A stretch of 64,000 nucleotides of DNA from Hypomyces perniciosus. Taxonomy: Eukaryota > Ascomycota > Sordariomycetes > Hypocreales > Hypocreaceae. Below the pieces are notes generated by a model, which saw only the letters and a program-made list of their open reading frames with translations, was not told the DNA's origin and searched no databases. The DNA is taken from positions 1,240,001-1,304,000 of the forward strand of contig SPDT01000007.1 of the NCBI GenBank assembly GCA_008477525.1. The letters are read 5' to 3'. Positions 14,282 through 26,876 of this stretch are shown here, one piece after another (the first letter of the stretch is position 1; each line of letters starts with the position of its first letter). Both the position numbers and the translations under genes were made by a program.

Positions 14282-15470
14282 CTATCGCTTCGAGCTGCCG
14301 CCGCCAATGTCCTGTCCCAGACGGTAGCCAGTCACCCGGTCCCACTCGATTTTTTGCCTGGTCACAGGCAGTTGTCTTCGCAGACCCTTGAACGCTCCCT
14401 CGCTCAAGCTCACAAAGCTCCTGTTGAGATCCTCCTGGTACTTCCTCTCTGTTGCTGAGATCTCCTTGGCGATTCCAGCGCCAGTGCCAGAGGAAACGGA
14501 GGCAGACACGGGCTTGTTGGTAAGTAATCGCACGTTGCCGTCTTCGTAATAGTGTACATCAACCTTGATGGAGCCATCGAGGTGTCCAGACACGGGGTCA
14601 TAGATGTAGAGCGACCTCCAGCGGCCGTTCCTATCAACAATTAGCAACAGCGTTTCATCACCCAAGATGTCGGACAATGAGGTATTCATAAGATAGTCTC
14701 ACCAGAAGTTGTTAGGACTGTACTTGTTAGCCACGATGACGACGGCTATCTTCGATGCTGATTCTATTGGGTACGCGCCAAAGGCTGCATTAGAATAGTG
14801 CTCCTTCACGTAAGCTCCCAAGCTCTTCAGCGTCGATTTGCTATGACTCGGTCAGCTGGCTTGAGGATGTACCCAACCTGGAGCTCGTCGATACTCACAC
14901 CAAATCTGCTTGCGCCCCTTCCAACACGTAGCTCTGTACAGCGCTGGCTTTCTATCGCCCCTGTCAGCAAGTATGCCCATCGTGTATCGCCATACCCTCC
15001 GCACCTGTGTCGCATGGTCAACCTCGAAGCTCGACGAGCTCTCGACATCGTAGTATCGTCCATCGCCCAGCGAGTTGTATGGGCTGATCAAGACCTTTCC
15101 ACAGACGTGTCAGAGAATGAATTAGACATCCAAATGTTCAAGGCGTCCCACTGGCTCGCTGCTTCCTGGCAGTTTCAACGTGGCGAACTGCTCCTCATTG
15201 TACTTCTCAAACGCCGGCTTGAGCTCGGAAACAATGCTCGGGTCGGAAATCGTCAGGGCCTTGATGTCTGGGAGTTGCGCGTCAATTGGGATACTTGATT
15301 CATCGAGTCGGAAGCTGTGGCATTCGTACCGGCAACAACATCTGCGAGCTAGAACATCAGGCATTAGCTTGTGCTGGGGATGACGCGGGAGCTGGATCGC
15401 CTCGGCGCGGAATCACCTCTCCTGGGGGAGCTCCCTCCACGAAGGCGGAAACTGTGTCGATTTGCGACAT
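14282..15470 (-). CDS. cap1: F-actin-capping protein subunit alpha
   Basis: Seven exons (15470-15417, 15348-15330, 15267-15152, 15094-15005, 14951-14899, 14840-14703, 14630-14282) join in frame to 272 residues. The alpha subunit pairs with Cap2 to cap barbed ends of actin filaments. Diagnostic parts are the N-terminal APPGE-LADVV helix, FEKYNEEQFATLKLPGSSEP, VLISPYNSLGDGRYYD, and the C-terminal signature YEDGNVRLLTNKPV..FKGLRRQLPVTRQKIEWD. The second exon is only 19 nt long, yet it restores exactly the expected LADVVADIKALT sequence. All donors are GTGAGT- or GTACGA-like and the acceptors end in AG. The length is typical of the family (about 265-290 residues). Confidence 0.93.
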
Positions 15471-15925
15471 GCTGCGGGCAAGCTTCTATGTGCGTCTGGC
15501 GCAGGGTAGATGGCAAGAAAAATATATCAGATAATATGCGGCCTGCTTTGTTTGGAGGCTTGACGTAGGTACACCGCATGAGTACCTGATGGGGTAGGTT
15601 GGGAGGTGAACCAGAGGGGCGGGGCAGTTTTTGGAGGGGCCGCTCCATCAGAACTGGGGGCTGCTAGTTCAGTACTTGCGCTTCCAGCACGATCTTGCCT
15701 TTAAAGCAGGTATTGTCTTATTAGATTTCCTTCTGACAACGCTTCAATTTACTACTCCGGAGTATAATGGTTTGCAATCCTGCACAACGTAAAGGGTATT
15801 CTGTCATTGTTTCTTTTTGAATGTATCATTATACGCTTGGGAAAAAACAGTTATTCTAGTAGTTTATGAGATCGTGTCCAGCGCAGCAGTTGCCACTCCC
15901 TCCTTTCAACATGCATGACCAGAGC
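15471..15925. other. Intergenic between E1 beta and cap1
   Basis: This serves as the 3'-UTR of the E1 beta gene and the promoter of cap1, both read on the minus strand. I see no gene or strong repeat. Confidence 0.55.
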
Positions 15926-17180
15926 TCAATAATTCAGAGTCTTCCTGATATTCTCATAAATTCCTATTAAGCCCAATGTTAGAGACAGGTACATCGGTAT
16001 TCATATGGAAACACTTACTTGCGACATCGGGAACGTGGAACTTTTCAAACATCAACGGGTTGTGAATGCTCCATCCAGCCACTCGGGCGACAGGAGCTTC
16101 AAGGCGGATGAATGTGTCTGAATCTTCTTGTATAGCCGCCGCAACCTCTGCACCAACGCCGGCATTGACCATTGATTCATGGACAACAAGCACTCGTCCC
16201 GTTTTCCGCACGCTCTCGAACACAGTCTTCTTGTCCCAGGGGTACACCGTCCGCAGATCAATGAGCTCGACAGAGACGCCTAGGTTTTCCTCTGCTTGTT
16301 TGATAGCCGACATACAGTTATAGAGCGGCTGGCCGTATGAAATAATAGTGATGTCCTTTCCTTCCTTCACGATCTCGGCCTTGGACAAGGGGAGCTCATA
16401 AGGCGCCACTGGAACCTCCTCCACAGCCGCTCGGTACAAGATCTTGGGCTCCATGAAGATGCAAGGGTCGTTGCTTCGGATTGCTGCCAATAAAAGCCCC
16501 TTGGCCTGTAGTGGTGACCGAGGCATGATTACCCGAAACCCCGGAATGTGTGTGAACAAGGCTTCGGGCGACTGCGAATGATACAATCCACCATGACCGA
16601 CGGTGCCGCATGGCATCCGGACCGTCATACCTCCGGCACTCCGACCATTTGCTCCCTCATAGTAACGTTTCTTTGCTGCCTCGTTGACTATTTGGTCAAA
16701 TGCGGGAAACACGTAGTCGGCAAACTGGATCTCGGCAACGGGCCGCATGCCTTCCGCCGCCATTCCGATGGCGAACCCCAGAATGCCTTGCTCCGTAAGA
16801 GGTGTATTGAATACCCTATCACCACCGTGCGCCTCTGCCAGTTTCATGGTACACCGGAATACGCCCCCAAAAGCGACGTCCTCGCCAAAGACAGCGACGG
16901 TCTCATCCTCAGCCAGTGCAATGTTCAGAGCATCGTTGATGGCTTGGAAGAGGTTCATTCTCTTGGTAGGGCCATTGCGGATTTCCAGCGGTAATTCGCT
17001 ACTCCTTCGAGCAGCTTCTGAGGTATGGGCCAACAGAGGAGTTGTAGAGTAGTCGATGGGGAGATTCAATTTCGCGTTCGGGGGATGGGTGGAATAGCAT
17101 CGTGCGAGATGGACAGAGAGCTGGGCGACTCGGGGACGCGCCAGCGCCCCCCTCAAGTGATGGACTGCCTGACGCTTCAT
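15926..17180 (-). CDS. Branched-chain alpha-keto acid dehydrogenase E1 beta subunit
   Basis: The protein is mitochondrial and forms the E1 alpha2-beta2 decarboxylase that degrades Val, Leu and Ile. Exons 17180-16019 and 15963-15926 give 399 residues. The short last exon adds RIYENIRKTLNY after a 55-base intron. The N-terminus (MKRQAVHHLRGALARPRVAQL) is basic and amphipathic, as expected for import. The transketolase pyrimidine-binding domain follows: NLFQAINDALNIAL, GEDVAFGGVFRCT, FNTPLTEQGILGFAIGMA, then FADYVFPAFDQIVNEAAK. The C-terminal domain contains LIDLRTVYPWD and GRVLVVHESMVNAGVGAEV. The sequence fits branched-chain E1 beta better than pyruvate E1 beta (GGVFRCT and MPCGTVGHGGLYHSQSPE are typical). 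In-frame ATGs at 17195 and 17201 are alternative starts. Confidence 0.94.
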
Positions 17181-18249
17181 TCTGGAACTGCACATGCACA
17201 TTGACGATGGAGAATTGGAGGAGACAGAAAGGGAGGCATTGCTTCCCGCCAACTCGAAGGCGCCGGTCGTCGTCGGTTTAGACGGGTGAACGAGCAGCTC
17301 GGCTTGTTGCGGCCTTTCGCGGGGTTGACAAACGGCTCCGGCTTTGAGTGTGTCTTGATTGGGTGTGCGCCGACTTGGGCGCCGCAATTGACCACGGAGC
17401 CGGATCTGTGGGGAAATGCAGCTGGCCTTGCAGAAGTGTCTCTGATATAGACCCAACAAAACTAAGGGGCTTGGGGGCTTCTTCGTTATGTACGAAGTAC
17501 ATACTTACTGACTTGACTGAGCAGATACATCGCATGTCGATTATCTTCTGTGGCATTTATCATATGTTATAAAGGACACCGTGCTCATAGTGGCACAACG
17601 CAGACTACAAAGTTATGGTGCCTTTGCTGGTTCGCCTTTTGTTCCCCAAAAATGAATGGGCTAACAATGAATTGTCTGGTTCATACGAAGTAGAGGACGG
17701 TCACATTGCCATGGTGGCCTGTGCCCAGAAGCTGAAGACATGATCTCTGCGGCTAGCCGAAATCTCTGTGAAACCATGGCCAAGAGCCCAAGATGCATGT
17801 TGCTGCATTGTTTCATACCTTACCCGGCCGCCAACCCCGCTTAAATTGGCAATATAGTATAAATACAACGACATTGCCAAAAGAATGAACGGCATGAGGG
17901 ATGATCCAGATGTGCTAATAGTACGTCTACTTGTCTGTAATGATGTAATAGTGAATGCCAACCCCCTTGGCTTATTTTTGGATGGCGGTTCGAGTGTGCT
18001 GTCTAACCGCCCACATCCGCTGATCAGCGATAGTTGCCCGGTCAACGAACCGCCCAAGAACCAAGGACCTGGCCAAGCCGGATATTGTGACGTGGTAATC
18101 GGTTGACGCGGCAGACAATGACATTGTGCCCCATACTCGTATTACTCGAGACACATTTTAGAACATGTTAAATATTATGACATTTACGATTCAATGAATT
18201 GTCCAGGAACCCTTTGCATTCCAGCGAGCCATTGCTCAAGCGCGACATC
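17181..18249. other. Divergent promoter region, E1 beta / GH5
   Basis: This is the shared upstream region of two divergently transcribed genes. Copies of TACGAAGTA lie near 17490 and 17687. No coding sequence is supported. Confidence 0.55.
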
Positions 18250-20450
18250 ATGACCGACGCAGAATCACCACGACCTCGTCGCCATCGGAGCCGACGTGGA
18301 GAATCATCAAGAACGAATCGGGACCGAAAAAGGCGATCGCAAGCCAGAAGGCCGGAAACGGGATCCGAAGATGCAAGAGGGGAGAGGGAAAGGAGATCAC
18401 AGTCGCTCTCAACGGGGGCTTTGGATCAGTTGAATAAGGACAATGCGCGCAAGCAAAGACACAACGAGCGCGAGCAGAGGAGACGGGAAAGATATACAGA
18501 GAGAGATCGGGACCGAGAAAGAGATAGAGAAAGAGAAAGAGATCGGGATCGGGAACGGCAACGGCAACGGGACAGAGATAGGCATCGGGAACGAGATCGA
18601 GACCAAGAGGATGAAGGGACGCCGCTCAAGAAACCACGAAAACACACAAAGCCGAAAAAACCACGAGTTGTTAGTGGAGCAGTAATGGAAGAAGGGAGGG
18701 CTAAAGGATTCGGATTCTTGGGACTTGGATTAAGAGGGGGCGGCCACTCGCGAGACAACAGCGGAGACAGTCTGGAAAAGGAGGACTTTTACTACAAAAA
18801 ACAACCGCCAAAGAAGAAGTCCAGAAAGAAACTATGTGAGCAGGATCGATAAGCCGGATTATGGAGTTTTGGCTAACAAAGTGTCTAGGGATTATATTGG
18901 GCATCAGCGCCGTGATCCTGTTAATTATCATTGTTGTGGCTGTAGTAGTCAGCCAGAAGAATAAGAACGATGATTCGGGCGGCTCATCAGGATCCTCAAG
19001 CCCTAGCGGGATCAGCCCTGGAGATGTTCCGACTCAGTGGAAAGGCACATATCTCGATCCTTTCACATGGGCTACGACAAGTGGCTTCAACACGACATTT
19101 ACAGATCAAATGGTGGGAGATCTACCTGTCATGGGTCTCAATTCGAACTGGGACGACTCGGCTCAAGCAAATTCCAACGTGCCGCCATTAAACAAACCAT
19201 GGGGATCTTACTCCAGCAAGCCGGCTCGAGGTGTGAATTTGGGAGGATGGCTCTCTCTGGAACCGTTCATCACGCCGTCTCTCTTCAATTACGCTCCTTC
19301 AATGGGGGTTATCGATGAGTGGACGCTTTGCCAGCATCTTGGATCGTCCGCAAATAAGACGTTAGAGAACCACTACGCGTCGTTCGTAACCGAGCAAACA
19401 TTCAAGGACATACAAGCCGCGGGACTAGATCATGTGAGAATACCATTCTCATACTGGGCTGTTCAGGTGTACCCCGGCGATCCTTATATCTTCCGGACTT
19501 CATGGCGGTATCTCCTACGAGGCATTGAGTGGGCGAGAAAGTATGGCCTCCGCATAAATCTCGATGTCCACGGCCTACCCGGAAGCCAGAATGGGTGGAA
19601 TCACAGCGGAAGATTTGGTACAATTGGATGGTTGAATGGAACGGATGGCCAATTAAACGCCCAGCGAGCCCTAGACATTCATGACAGATTGTCCAAGTTC
19701 TTTGCGCAGCCTCGCTACAAGAACATCATCACGCACTACGGTCTGGTCAACGAGCCTAAGATGACTTATCTCAAAGTCAGCGATGTGGTCACTTGGACTG
19801 TAAACGCATATAAGTTAGTACGCAAGAACGGCATCGACGCACTCGTCATTTTTGGAGACGGGTTCATGGGCCTACCTAATTGGCAGGGTGTCATGCAGGG
19901 CTACGATGGTCTTGTGCTAGACGTGCACCAATACGTCATTTTTAACGAGAACCAAATCGATTTCACGCATCAGGAGAAGGTCCAATATGCCTGTACTGGA
20001 TGGACGGATCAGGCCGTACAGAGCCAGGACAAGAGCACAGGCTATGGGCCTACGCTGTTTGCCGAATGGTCCCAAGCTGATACCGACTGTGCCCAGCATC
20101 TCACGAATGTCGGTTGGGGGAATAGATGGGAGGGCACGATTAACAAGGGTACGCCGAAATGCCCAACCAAGAACAGTCAATGTTCCTGCGCCAATGCCAA
20201 CGCGGACCCGAGTCGATGGAGTGCCCAGTATAAGAGCTTCCTCAAGATGTTTGCGGAAGCGCAGATGCACAGCTTTGAGAAGGGCTGGGGGTGGTGGTAC
20301 TGGACGTGGAAGACGGAGAGCGCAGCGCAATGGAGCTATGAAGCTGGTATGAAGGCCGGCGTGCTGCCCTCGAAGGCGTATGAACGAGACTTTGACTGCA
20401 GTTCGGACGTGCCAGACTTTGCGAAGAACGGCCTTCCAGAGTACTACTGA
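18250..20450 (+). CDS. Membrane-anchored GH5 glucan 1,3-beta-glucosidase
   Basis: Exons 18250-18835 and 18889-20450 give 715 residues. It is a type II membrane protein: a highly charged cytoplasmic domain of about 195 residues with an RDRERDRE-type Arg/Asp/Glu repeat, then one hydrophobic helix immediately after the splice site (about residues 196-220, IILGISAVILLIIIVVAVVV), a Ser/Gly linker, and a GH5 catalytic domain outside the cell. The acid/base is Glu in GLVNEPK (about residue 484) and the nucleophile is Glu in TLFAEWSQAD (about residue 588). Neighbouring motifs RGVNLGGWLSLEPFITPSLF, DHVRIPFSYWAV and NLDVHGLPGSQNGWNHSG are typical of exo-1,3-beta-glucanases. The layout matches ExgD-type enzymes that remodel cell-wall beta-glucan. 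The ATG at 18250 is chosen because the longer frame starts with TTG. Confidence 0.93.
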
Positions 20451-21508
20451 GTGAGTCGAAGGCAAGGCAGGCGGATATATATATATATATAAAGATGCAT
20501 GTGGTCGGGTAGATTCTCCTTCCCTCTCTGGGCAGGTTTGGCGTTCACTTTTGGTTGCATATCACGGTATTTATTAGAAACGATGAGGGATTCGGATGTT
20601 GATGGGAAGACGACTTGGATATCCTGTATGGAATGATATATATACTATACATATGAGTTTACATACCTATATATTGCTGGGAGTATCAGGTATTTCAGAT
20701 ATTTCCGAAAAGCATGCGGATTGATTGATAATTGTACGTCTCTCTTATAATAGCAACTTCGATGACGAACGAAGAGCCCGCGCAGGAGCATTTCCTAGTA
20801 ACTCCTATATCCGAGCAGGTGTCTCTAGTTCTGTGCTATGGGGATATTCCGATGCATATGCCGAACTACCGGCCACCCGCCTCCGTATTGGAGCAAAGAA
20901 GGTTAGTACTATTCGTTTAGCTTTCTGAAGCTTAAGCTCGCTTTTCGCGTCCGAAAGGAAACGCCGAAGTGGGGACCTGGAAGCACAACTGTGGAATCTC
21001 CAGAACGATAGAGGATACCGGCCAAGACAGCCAAGATTCCGAGAACCCATCAGTATCCTCTTTCTCACACAATTATGCTCGAGAACGGGTTGCTGATGAA
21101 TCGGTTGGCCGCAGCTGGCCGGAAATAGCAGTATGGGCATATACTCGTATGTACTTACGGAGTACAAATACTCGACTATTCCCTGGATGCTTGATGACAA
21201 TCAAGATTCCTTCCAAATTCCATTTAGATGGTCGTTTAGATGTACCACTCAATTGACTAATATTTACGGGGCTGTTTACCAACGTACTCCATATATAGAG
21301 CCGACTCGCGGACATCGGGGGAAAGCTGCTCATGCATCATACCTAAGTCGCGTCATCTTGACCGACGTGAAACACAGGCATTCCGCCTAATATTCTTACT
21401 GTTATCGGCTCTTTAAATGCTCGACAGCATACAGACACCCGATACGCAAACTGGCTTATACATATTCTAATCTGCCGTTACGACCGATATATCCTGCTCA
21501 ACATAGCC
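20451..21508. other. Intergenic between GH5 and MFS genes
   Basis: It contains an (AT)n tract near 20476-20491, a TATATA-rich stretch near 20636-20650 and a TACGGAGTAC copy near 21158. No gene is supported. Confidence 0.55.
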
Positions 21509-23787
21509 ATGGATCAGGATGCGGAAAAGGCGTCTACGAGTACGCTCTCCCCCGACATGCCCGCCTCCACATCAGACAAGGACGTTTTACCCTTTGAACC
21601 TAGAGAAGACGGCGGTGCAGATCTAGAAGCGACTAGGTCAACAAGGAGCTCTTTGAGGCAGATTGACCGGTCACGATCTCAAAATGGATACGGCGTGTCG
21701 GATGAGCCTGGTGAGAGAGATGGCGCCTTGAGTCAGCAACAGATACCAGAAAAGGATCCCTTCGAGGTTGGTTGGGACAGCGGCGATAACGATTCACTAT
21801 GTCCACGCAGTTTCAACAAGGCGAGAAAATGGCTCATCACATTGGTTGTCTCGGGAGGTAGTCTTACCGTGTAAGTGATTGATTAGATGGTTGTTGTGAG
21901 ATATGTCTCACTTGTGGGTTGTTCGTCAAGATCCGAGTGCTCACCCATACTTATTGTTCGTCGAATCCAGGACATGCGCTAGTTCCATTTACACATCAAC
22001 ATACGATCAAATGGAAGCAGAGTTTCACAATTCGAGAATCGTTTCGACGCTTGGTCTATCTACCTTTGTCGTGGGCATCGCCTTGGGTCCCATGTTGCTC
22101 AGCCCGTTGAGCGAGTTCTACGGCCGACGGCCTGTCTACATAGTCTCGTGGTCCGCGTATTTAATATGGATCATCCCTCAGGCTGTTGCCAAGAATATTA
22201 CCACCATGCTTGTTAGCCGGTTCTTCAATGGTCTGGTTGGCAGTGCCTTCTTGGCTGTCTCTGGCGGCACCGTTGGCGATTTGTTTTCGAGACAGGGCCT
22301 GCAACTGCCAATGGCCATATTTTCAATCGCGCCCTTCATCGGCCCTAGTCTGGGGCCTCTGATTGGAGGATTAATTAATTACTTTACTAACTGGAGGTGG
22401 ACTTACTACGTGTTGTTGATCTGGGGCTTTGCGATGTGGGTTGCAATTGTCTTTGCTGTGCCTGAGACATATCGTAAGCCACCAACCAACATCCAATTCA
22501 AATCATCTGTTCGAGTATTACCTAGCGGCAACTAACCGGCCCCGGAATTTGCAGATCCTATCTTGTTGAGGAACAAGGCTCGCAAGATACGAAAAGACAC
22601 AGGCGATGACAGATGGTTCGCCCCGAGCGAGAAGAACAAGAGGTCGGTGGTGCAAGCCGTGGGCAACTCGTTGCTGCGACCCTTCCAGCTGCTCATCTTC
22701 GAGCCCATGTGTCTCAACCTGAGCGTGTTCTGCGCGATCCTCCTCGGCATCCTTTACCTCTTCTTCGGCGCTTTCCCGCTCATTTTTAGAACAAACTATG
22801 GCTTCAACCAGTGGCAAATCGGCCTGTCGTTTCTAGGCATTGGCATAGGAATGATATTGGGCATCTGTGCCAATCCCCTTTTCCACCGCGTACGCGGCGG
22901 ACTCGTTGCGAAACTTGAGCTTTCTACTGGAGTTGCTGGGAGCAGCGAGCCCGAGTTTCGGCTGCCGCCCGCCATCCTGGGAGCTGTAGTGGCACCCATT
23001 GGCATTTTCTTGTTTGGATGGACGACGTATCCCTCCGTGCACTGGATCGTGCCTATTATTGGATCGGCCATATTTGGAATTGGGTGAGTTTTGTGCAGCC
23101 ACAGAAACACAGCATACACACAGTGGGAGCACTTTGTGTGATGTCCAAGGAAGACATGCAGATATCTTTGACGGCATCATGCAAGAGACCGAAACGGGCA
23201 CATTTCTATCACAGAACACCTCAGCTTGAGAGCAAAGTCAGGGTTACCTTGTCAAGCGGTGGGTTTGACAAGAGATTCAGGCCGCGTTCGTCAAGGCTTT
23301 GTGAGGGAACTGGCTGCTCATCGACCTTGCATGTTGGGGTTGGATGCTGGTCACGAGAGTGTATGGCTGACTGTTGGTGTATTGCAGAAACGTACTCGTA
23401 TTCACTGGAGTTTTCACGTTTTTGGTGAGTAGTATGGCAAAGCGTTGCTCAGATCGGCTGGTGTGAGCTGACAGGATTCGACCAGGTCGATGCATATCCT
23501 CAGTATGCTGCAAGTGCCCTTGCTGCCAATACATTCGTGCGATGCTTCTTTGCCGGTAAGCCCAATCCTCCACACCCACAGCCTTTTAGCCGTTTGGGAA
23601 GCTAAAGTGATGGTGTGCGTATGCAGCTGCGTTTCCCCTTTTTGGGACTCAGATGTACGAGAAACTGGGCTATCAGTGGGCGTCATCGCTGCTTGCATTC
23701 CTCTTGGTGGCCATGATGCCGTTTCCGTACATCTTTTTCAAGTACGGGAAGAGACTGCGGAGCAAAAGCCGATTCGCTACAGATTAG
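21509..23787 (+). CDS. MFS multidrug/polyamine-type transporter (DHA1-like)
   Basis: Six exons (21509-21870, 21971-22473, 22555-23083, 23388-23424, 23486-23555, 23627-23787) join in frame to 553 residues. A long hydrophilic N-terminus (about 110 residues) precedes the membrane domain. The first helix region is split by intron 1; then come LSPLSEFYGRRPVYIVSW (the loop 2-3 motif of the major facilitator superfamily), RFFNGLVGSAFLAVSGGTVGDLF, PFIGPSLGPLIGG and NWRWTYYVLL. These are characteristic of 12-helix drug:H+ antiporters of the Tpo1/Flr1 kind. The last exons encode NVLVFTGVFTFLVDAYP and SALAANTFVRCFFAAAFPLFGTQMYEKLGYQW, also typical. The fourth intron (304 bases) is long for this genome and precedes a 37-base exon. 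The substrate cannot be deduced. It does not look like the GlcNAc permease Ngt1. Confidence 0.92.
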
Positions 23788-23847
23788 TACAAGGGTTTAT
23801 GTATGGTGCGCCGGGCTGGGAGAAAGGAGAGTATGGTGTAATAGCAA

Positions 23848-23881
<34 letters not shown>

Positions 23882-26876
23882 TGGATACGTGTTAGGGCTC
23901 CAAGTGTCTGGTCAGTCACCGCACACGTCCCGGCTGCAGGATTGGCCTATTCCAAATACGAGATATGACAAAACAATGGGAAAGTATTAGATCACACCGA
24001 TTGAATGGGCTGCCGAGTGATGGAGTCTGATTTGGCGCATGGACGTGGGCCACGGGCAGCTGCAGGTGAAAGGGTCAGCATGGCATAGCAGGTCAAGGGC
24101 AAGGCCTGGCAACTGGCTCCATCCAGACTGGAGATGCAAAACAACAGTGATCCGGGAACTCGGTGTGTGGCCAATTCAAAGACATCGGTTCGATGTGACA
24201 GCGCGAGAGGAGCCATGAGCCGGGCAGACAGAAGCTAGGTAATCAAAGATCTGCAGGGAAGCGGAGGATTGCACATGGCATGGACGAGGACAATGGTCAT
24301 CTTGGCCCTGGCCTGGCCTGGCCTGGCTGGAGACTGGAGACTGGAGTCGATGCAAAGGACATGGATGCATGCAAAACAAATCTCTCCAGCGCCATTGGAG
24401 GCCCGTGAGGCAACAGGGTTGGGGCCTGTTGATCCATCAAGTCCTCGGAGGACGGTGTCTGATGCTGTGTACAGAAGCCATCATGTTGTGTATGTCTCGT
24501 GTGTCTCACATGCTATTATTACATACTATTCTTATTATTAGTAGTAGTAGTATTAGGTAATATTGGGCAGAGACATGCAGACAAATACAGGGAAGGGATT
24601 GGGCATTGACGCAACCAGGGCTGACCGAGGTGCATATGTATGTTATGTATGCGCATTGTTGCAGCAAAATGGATGAATGGAAGTCCCGTGTTTGGAGGAG
24701 AAGAGAGCAGGGGTCGAAGAGGCCAAGACAAGAAAAGCAAAGGGCCACGAGACTCGAAGACAGACCGGTTGTTTCGGTAACTCGTCGGCTATCGTGATGA
24801 ACTGAGACTTTTTAGCCGTTTGCGATGAGGTGCACGGTTTTTGTCTTGTACATATGTATCGTTGCCGCGACTGTTTTTGGCTTGTGAATGTCTTTGCACG
24901 ATTCGTGATGTTTGTTAAGAGCCAAATGCCCACTGAATACCTACCTAGGTAGGTAATAAAAGGCGCAACATCGCAGGATTGGCGAATTGCAACTACCTTA
25001 CGACTATTAGCACCGCCTCTTCTCCCCAGAAGGGCGCGCAGCTTCAGTTGGAACTAGGCTGGCAGCACCCTGGACGCCAAGGCAAGAGGAGCCATTCTGT
25101 ACTACGGAGTACTCCTCGTACTGAATGAACAGTCCAGCATTGAAATTGGGACCTCGAAGCCTTATTAATGTACTATTGGTATTACTAACAAGTGAACGGA
25201 AATTTTCTTTCTTTACCATTGGCTCATGCTTACTCCGTACTTTATTTGTCATCTCACCCACATTACCCTGGGAGGATAAATGAGAAAGAAAAAAAATGGA
25301 ATTCTTCCGCCATGCATTCGACTTGTCTGCATCCATCTGGGCCTCCTCAAATCCCTGACAGCCCGGCTGCTGGCGTCAACGCGGGATCCACAGACGGTGG
25401 CGTACCATGCACTTGCGTCGGCGTACTGTCTCCAACCGATTCTCGCGTACCTGATACCCGGTCGCCCCGGCGTAGCCAGTGAGCGTCCAGCTGATTCCCC
25501 CAAACCACTAGCCACTAGCCCAGCCTGCTCGGCCCTGGCCAGTGTGTATGTACTACTTCGTACTAAACCGTAAACCCCGCAGTCGCAGGCGGCCAACAGC
25601 GCTGCTGCTTCAGGCTCTCTGGCTCTTTGGCTCTTCAGTGCATGCTTGCACAAGCGCGGCTGCGCTACTACGCCCTCGTGCCCACCATAAACCCACTGGG
25701 GGTTATGACCAGCCCAGTACCCGTCAGCACAGGCCGAGCAGCAGCAGGCAGCGCATCGGACTTTTTCTTGTGGTCCAGCGTACCTCCGTAGTGAACCTCT
25801 TCTCTGCCCTCTCTCTGTCTTTCTCCTCGACTTTTGTGAATTGCAGTGTCGTGTGCCAAAAACTATCAACTGAAATTGCAAACGAGAGGCGTCGAGACGA
25901 GACCGACATAGCGGAGCGACATCATTCCGCGGGCCGCTGACGGAATACTACCTACCACCTACCGAAGCCCCCCCTGGTTTTCCGACACACAAGGCGCCTG
26001 GCCCTGATCGCATGCCTCGTCGCCGCGCGACCACCTCACAACTTGTAATTCCAGGCTCCGATACTTTGTGCGCTGTCTTGTTCGCTGGGGCTGCGCATCG
26101 CTCCCAACCCAATGGTGGGTGCGGCCTGGCATATGGGTGACGGGTAGCTGCTTCAAATCCTCTCTCCCCTCCCTCTCGTACAAAGAAACGCGGCGTCACC
26201 TTGGCCTCTCGCCTCGTTCCCCCACGAAACAGACCGATCCAGGCCGACGACCAAGACACAGGTCCGGCTGCGCTTCCGCGCTTGAATTCACTGGCCTCTA
26301 TGCTCCCGGTGCCGAACTCCTATTGACTCGCCGTCTTCGTTACGCAAGAAACGCCTCTCTGCACTCCCATCGCGAAGCCATTGATACCCTCTGCCCGCGC
26401 CGGGCTTTCTGAGAATACGAGCCGACTCGATATCAGGCCCGATTTGTTTCGGTAGCATACCCGATCACCTTACCGGAAACCCACAGGCATCGCTTCCGAT
26501 CCTGGATCAGAATCATATTACTACATATCTCGACAAGTCTTTGTCGAACGTCTCCCCCCCCACCCCCCCATTTGTCATATACTGGCGGTATCTGTACTTG
26601 CGCGTCGACGAGTAGGACCTTTGGCGTCAGCCACGGTGGATCATTGTTCAAAGCGTCGCATCGTGTAACGGCTTGGCCCCTGTTTGGTCGTGCCACGAAG
26701 GCGTGTGTTGGTGTGGTTCCGCAGCGGAGTTGGATGAGGTTGGAGAGGCCAGATCCTGGGGAATAGAGCCCCGATCATCGTATTGATTGCGCAGCACGTA
26801 GCTGTGGGTACACCAAATCAAATAGCCAGGCTGTTGTGTAGGTGTCAGGGGCTTGTTACTATAAGACCAAGGCAAA
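23788..26876. other. Long intergenic region with simple repeats and CT-rich leader
   Basis: No gene is supported in these 3.1 kb. Contents: a (TAG)n run near 23847-23880, a GGCCT/GGAGACT tandem patch near 24303-24345, TACGGAGTACT copies near 25102 and 25232, and a palindromic CCTACCTAGGTAGG near 24941-24954. The last kilobase is pyrimidine-rich on the plus strand and probably forms the promoter and leader of the acuK/ERT1 gene. A 210-residue minus-strand open frame in it looks like chance. Confidence 0.55.

Noticed and set aside
17701..18106. Open frames upstream of the GH5 gene
   Set aside because: Short, on both strands, no motif; located in a divergent promoter region.
21509..23787. MFS gene as the GlcNAc permease ngt1
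   Set aside because: The motifs (SEFYGRRP, SGGTVGDLF and an overall Tpo1-like order) fit drug/polyamine antiporters, and the gene is more than 20 kb from the GlcNAc cluster.
25249..25881. 210-codon minus-strand open frame
   Set aside because: Low-complexity, Arg/Cys-rich, no family features; it lies in the CT-rich upstream region of acuK.
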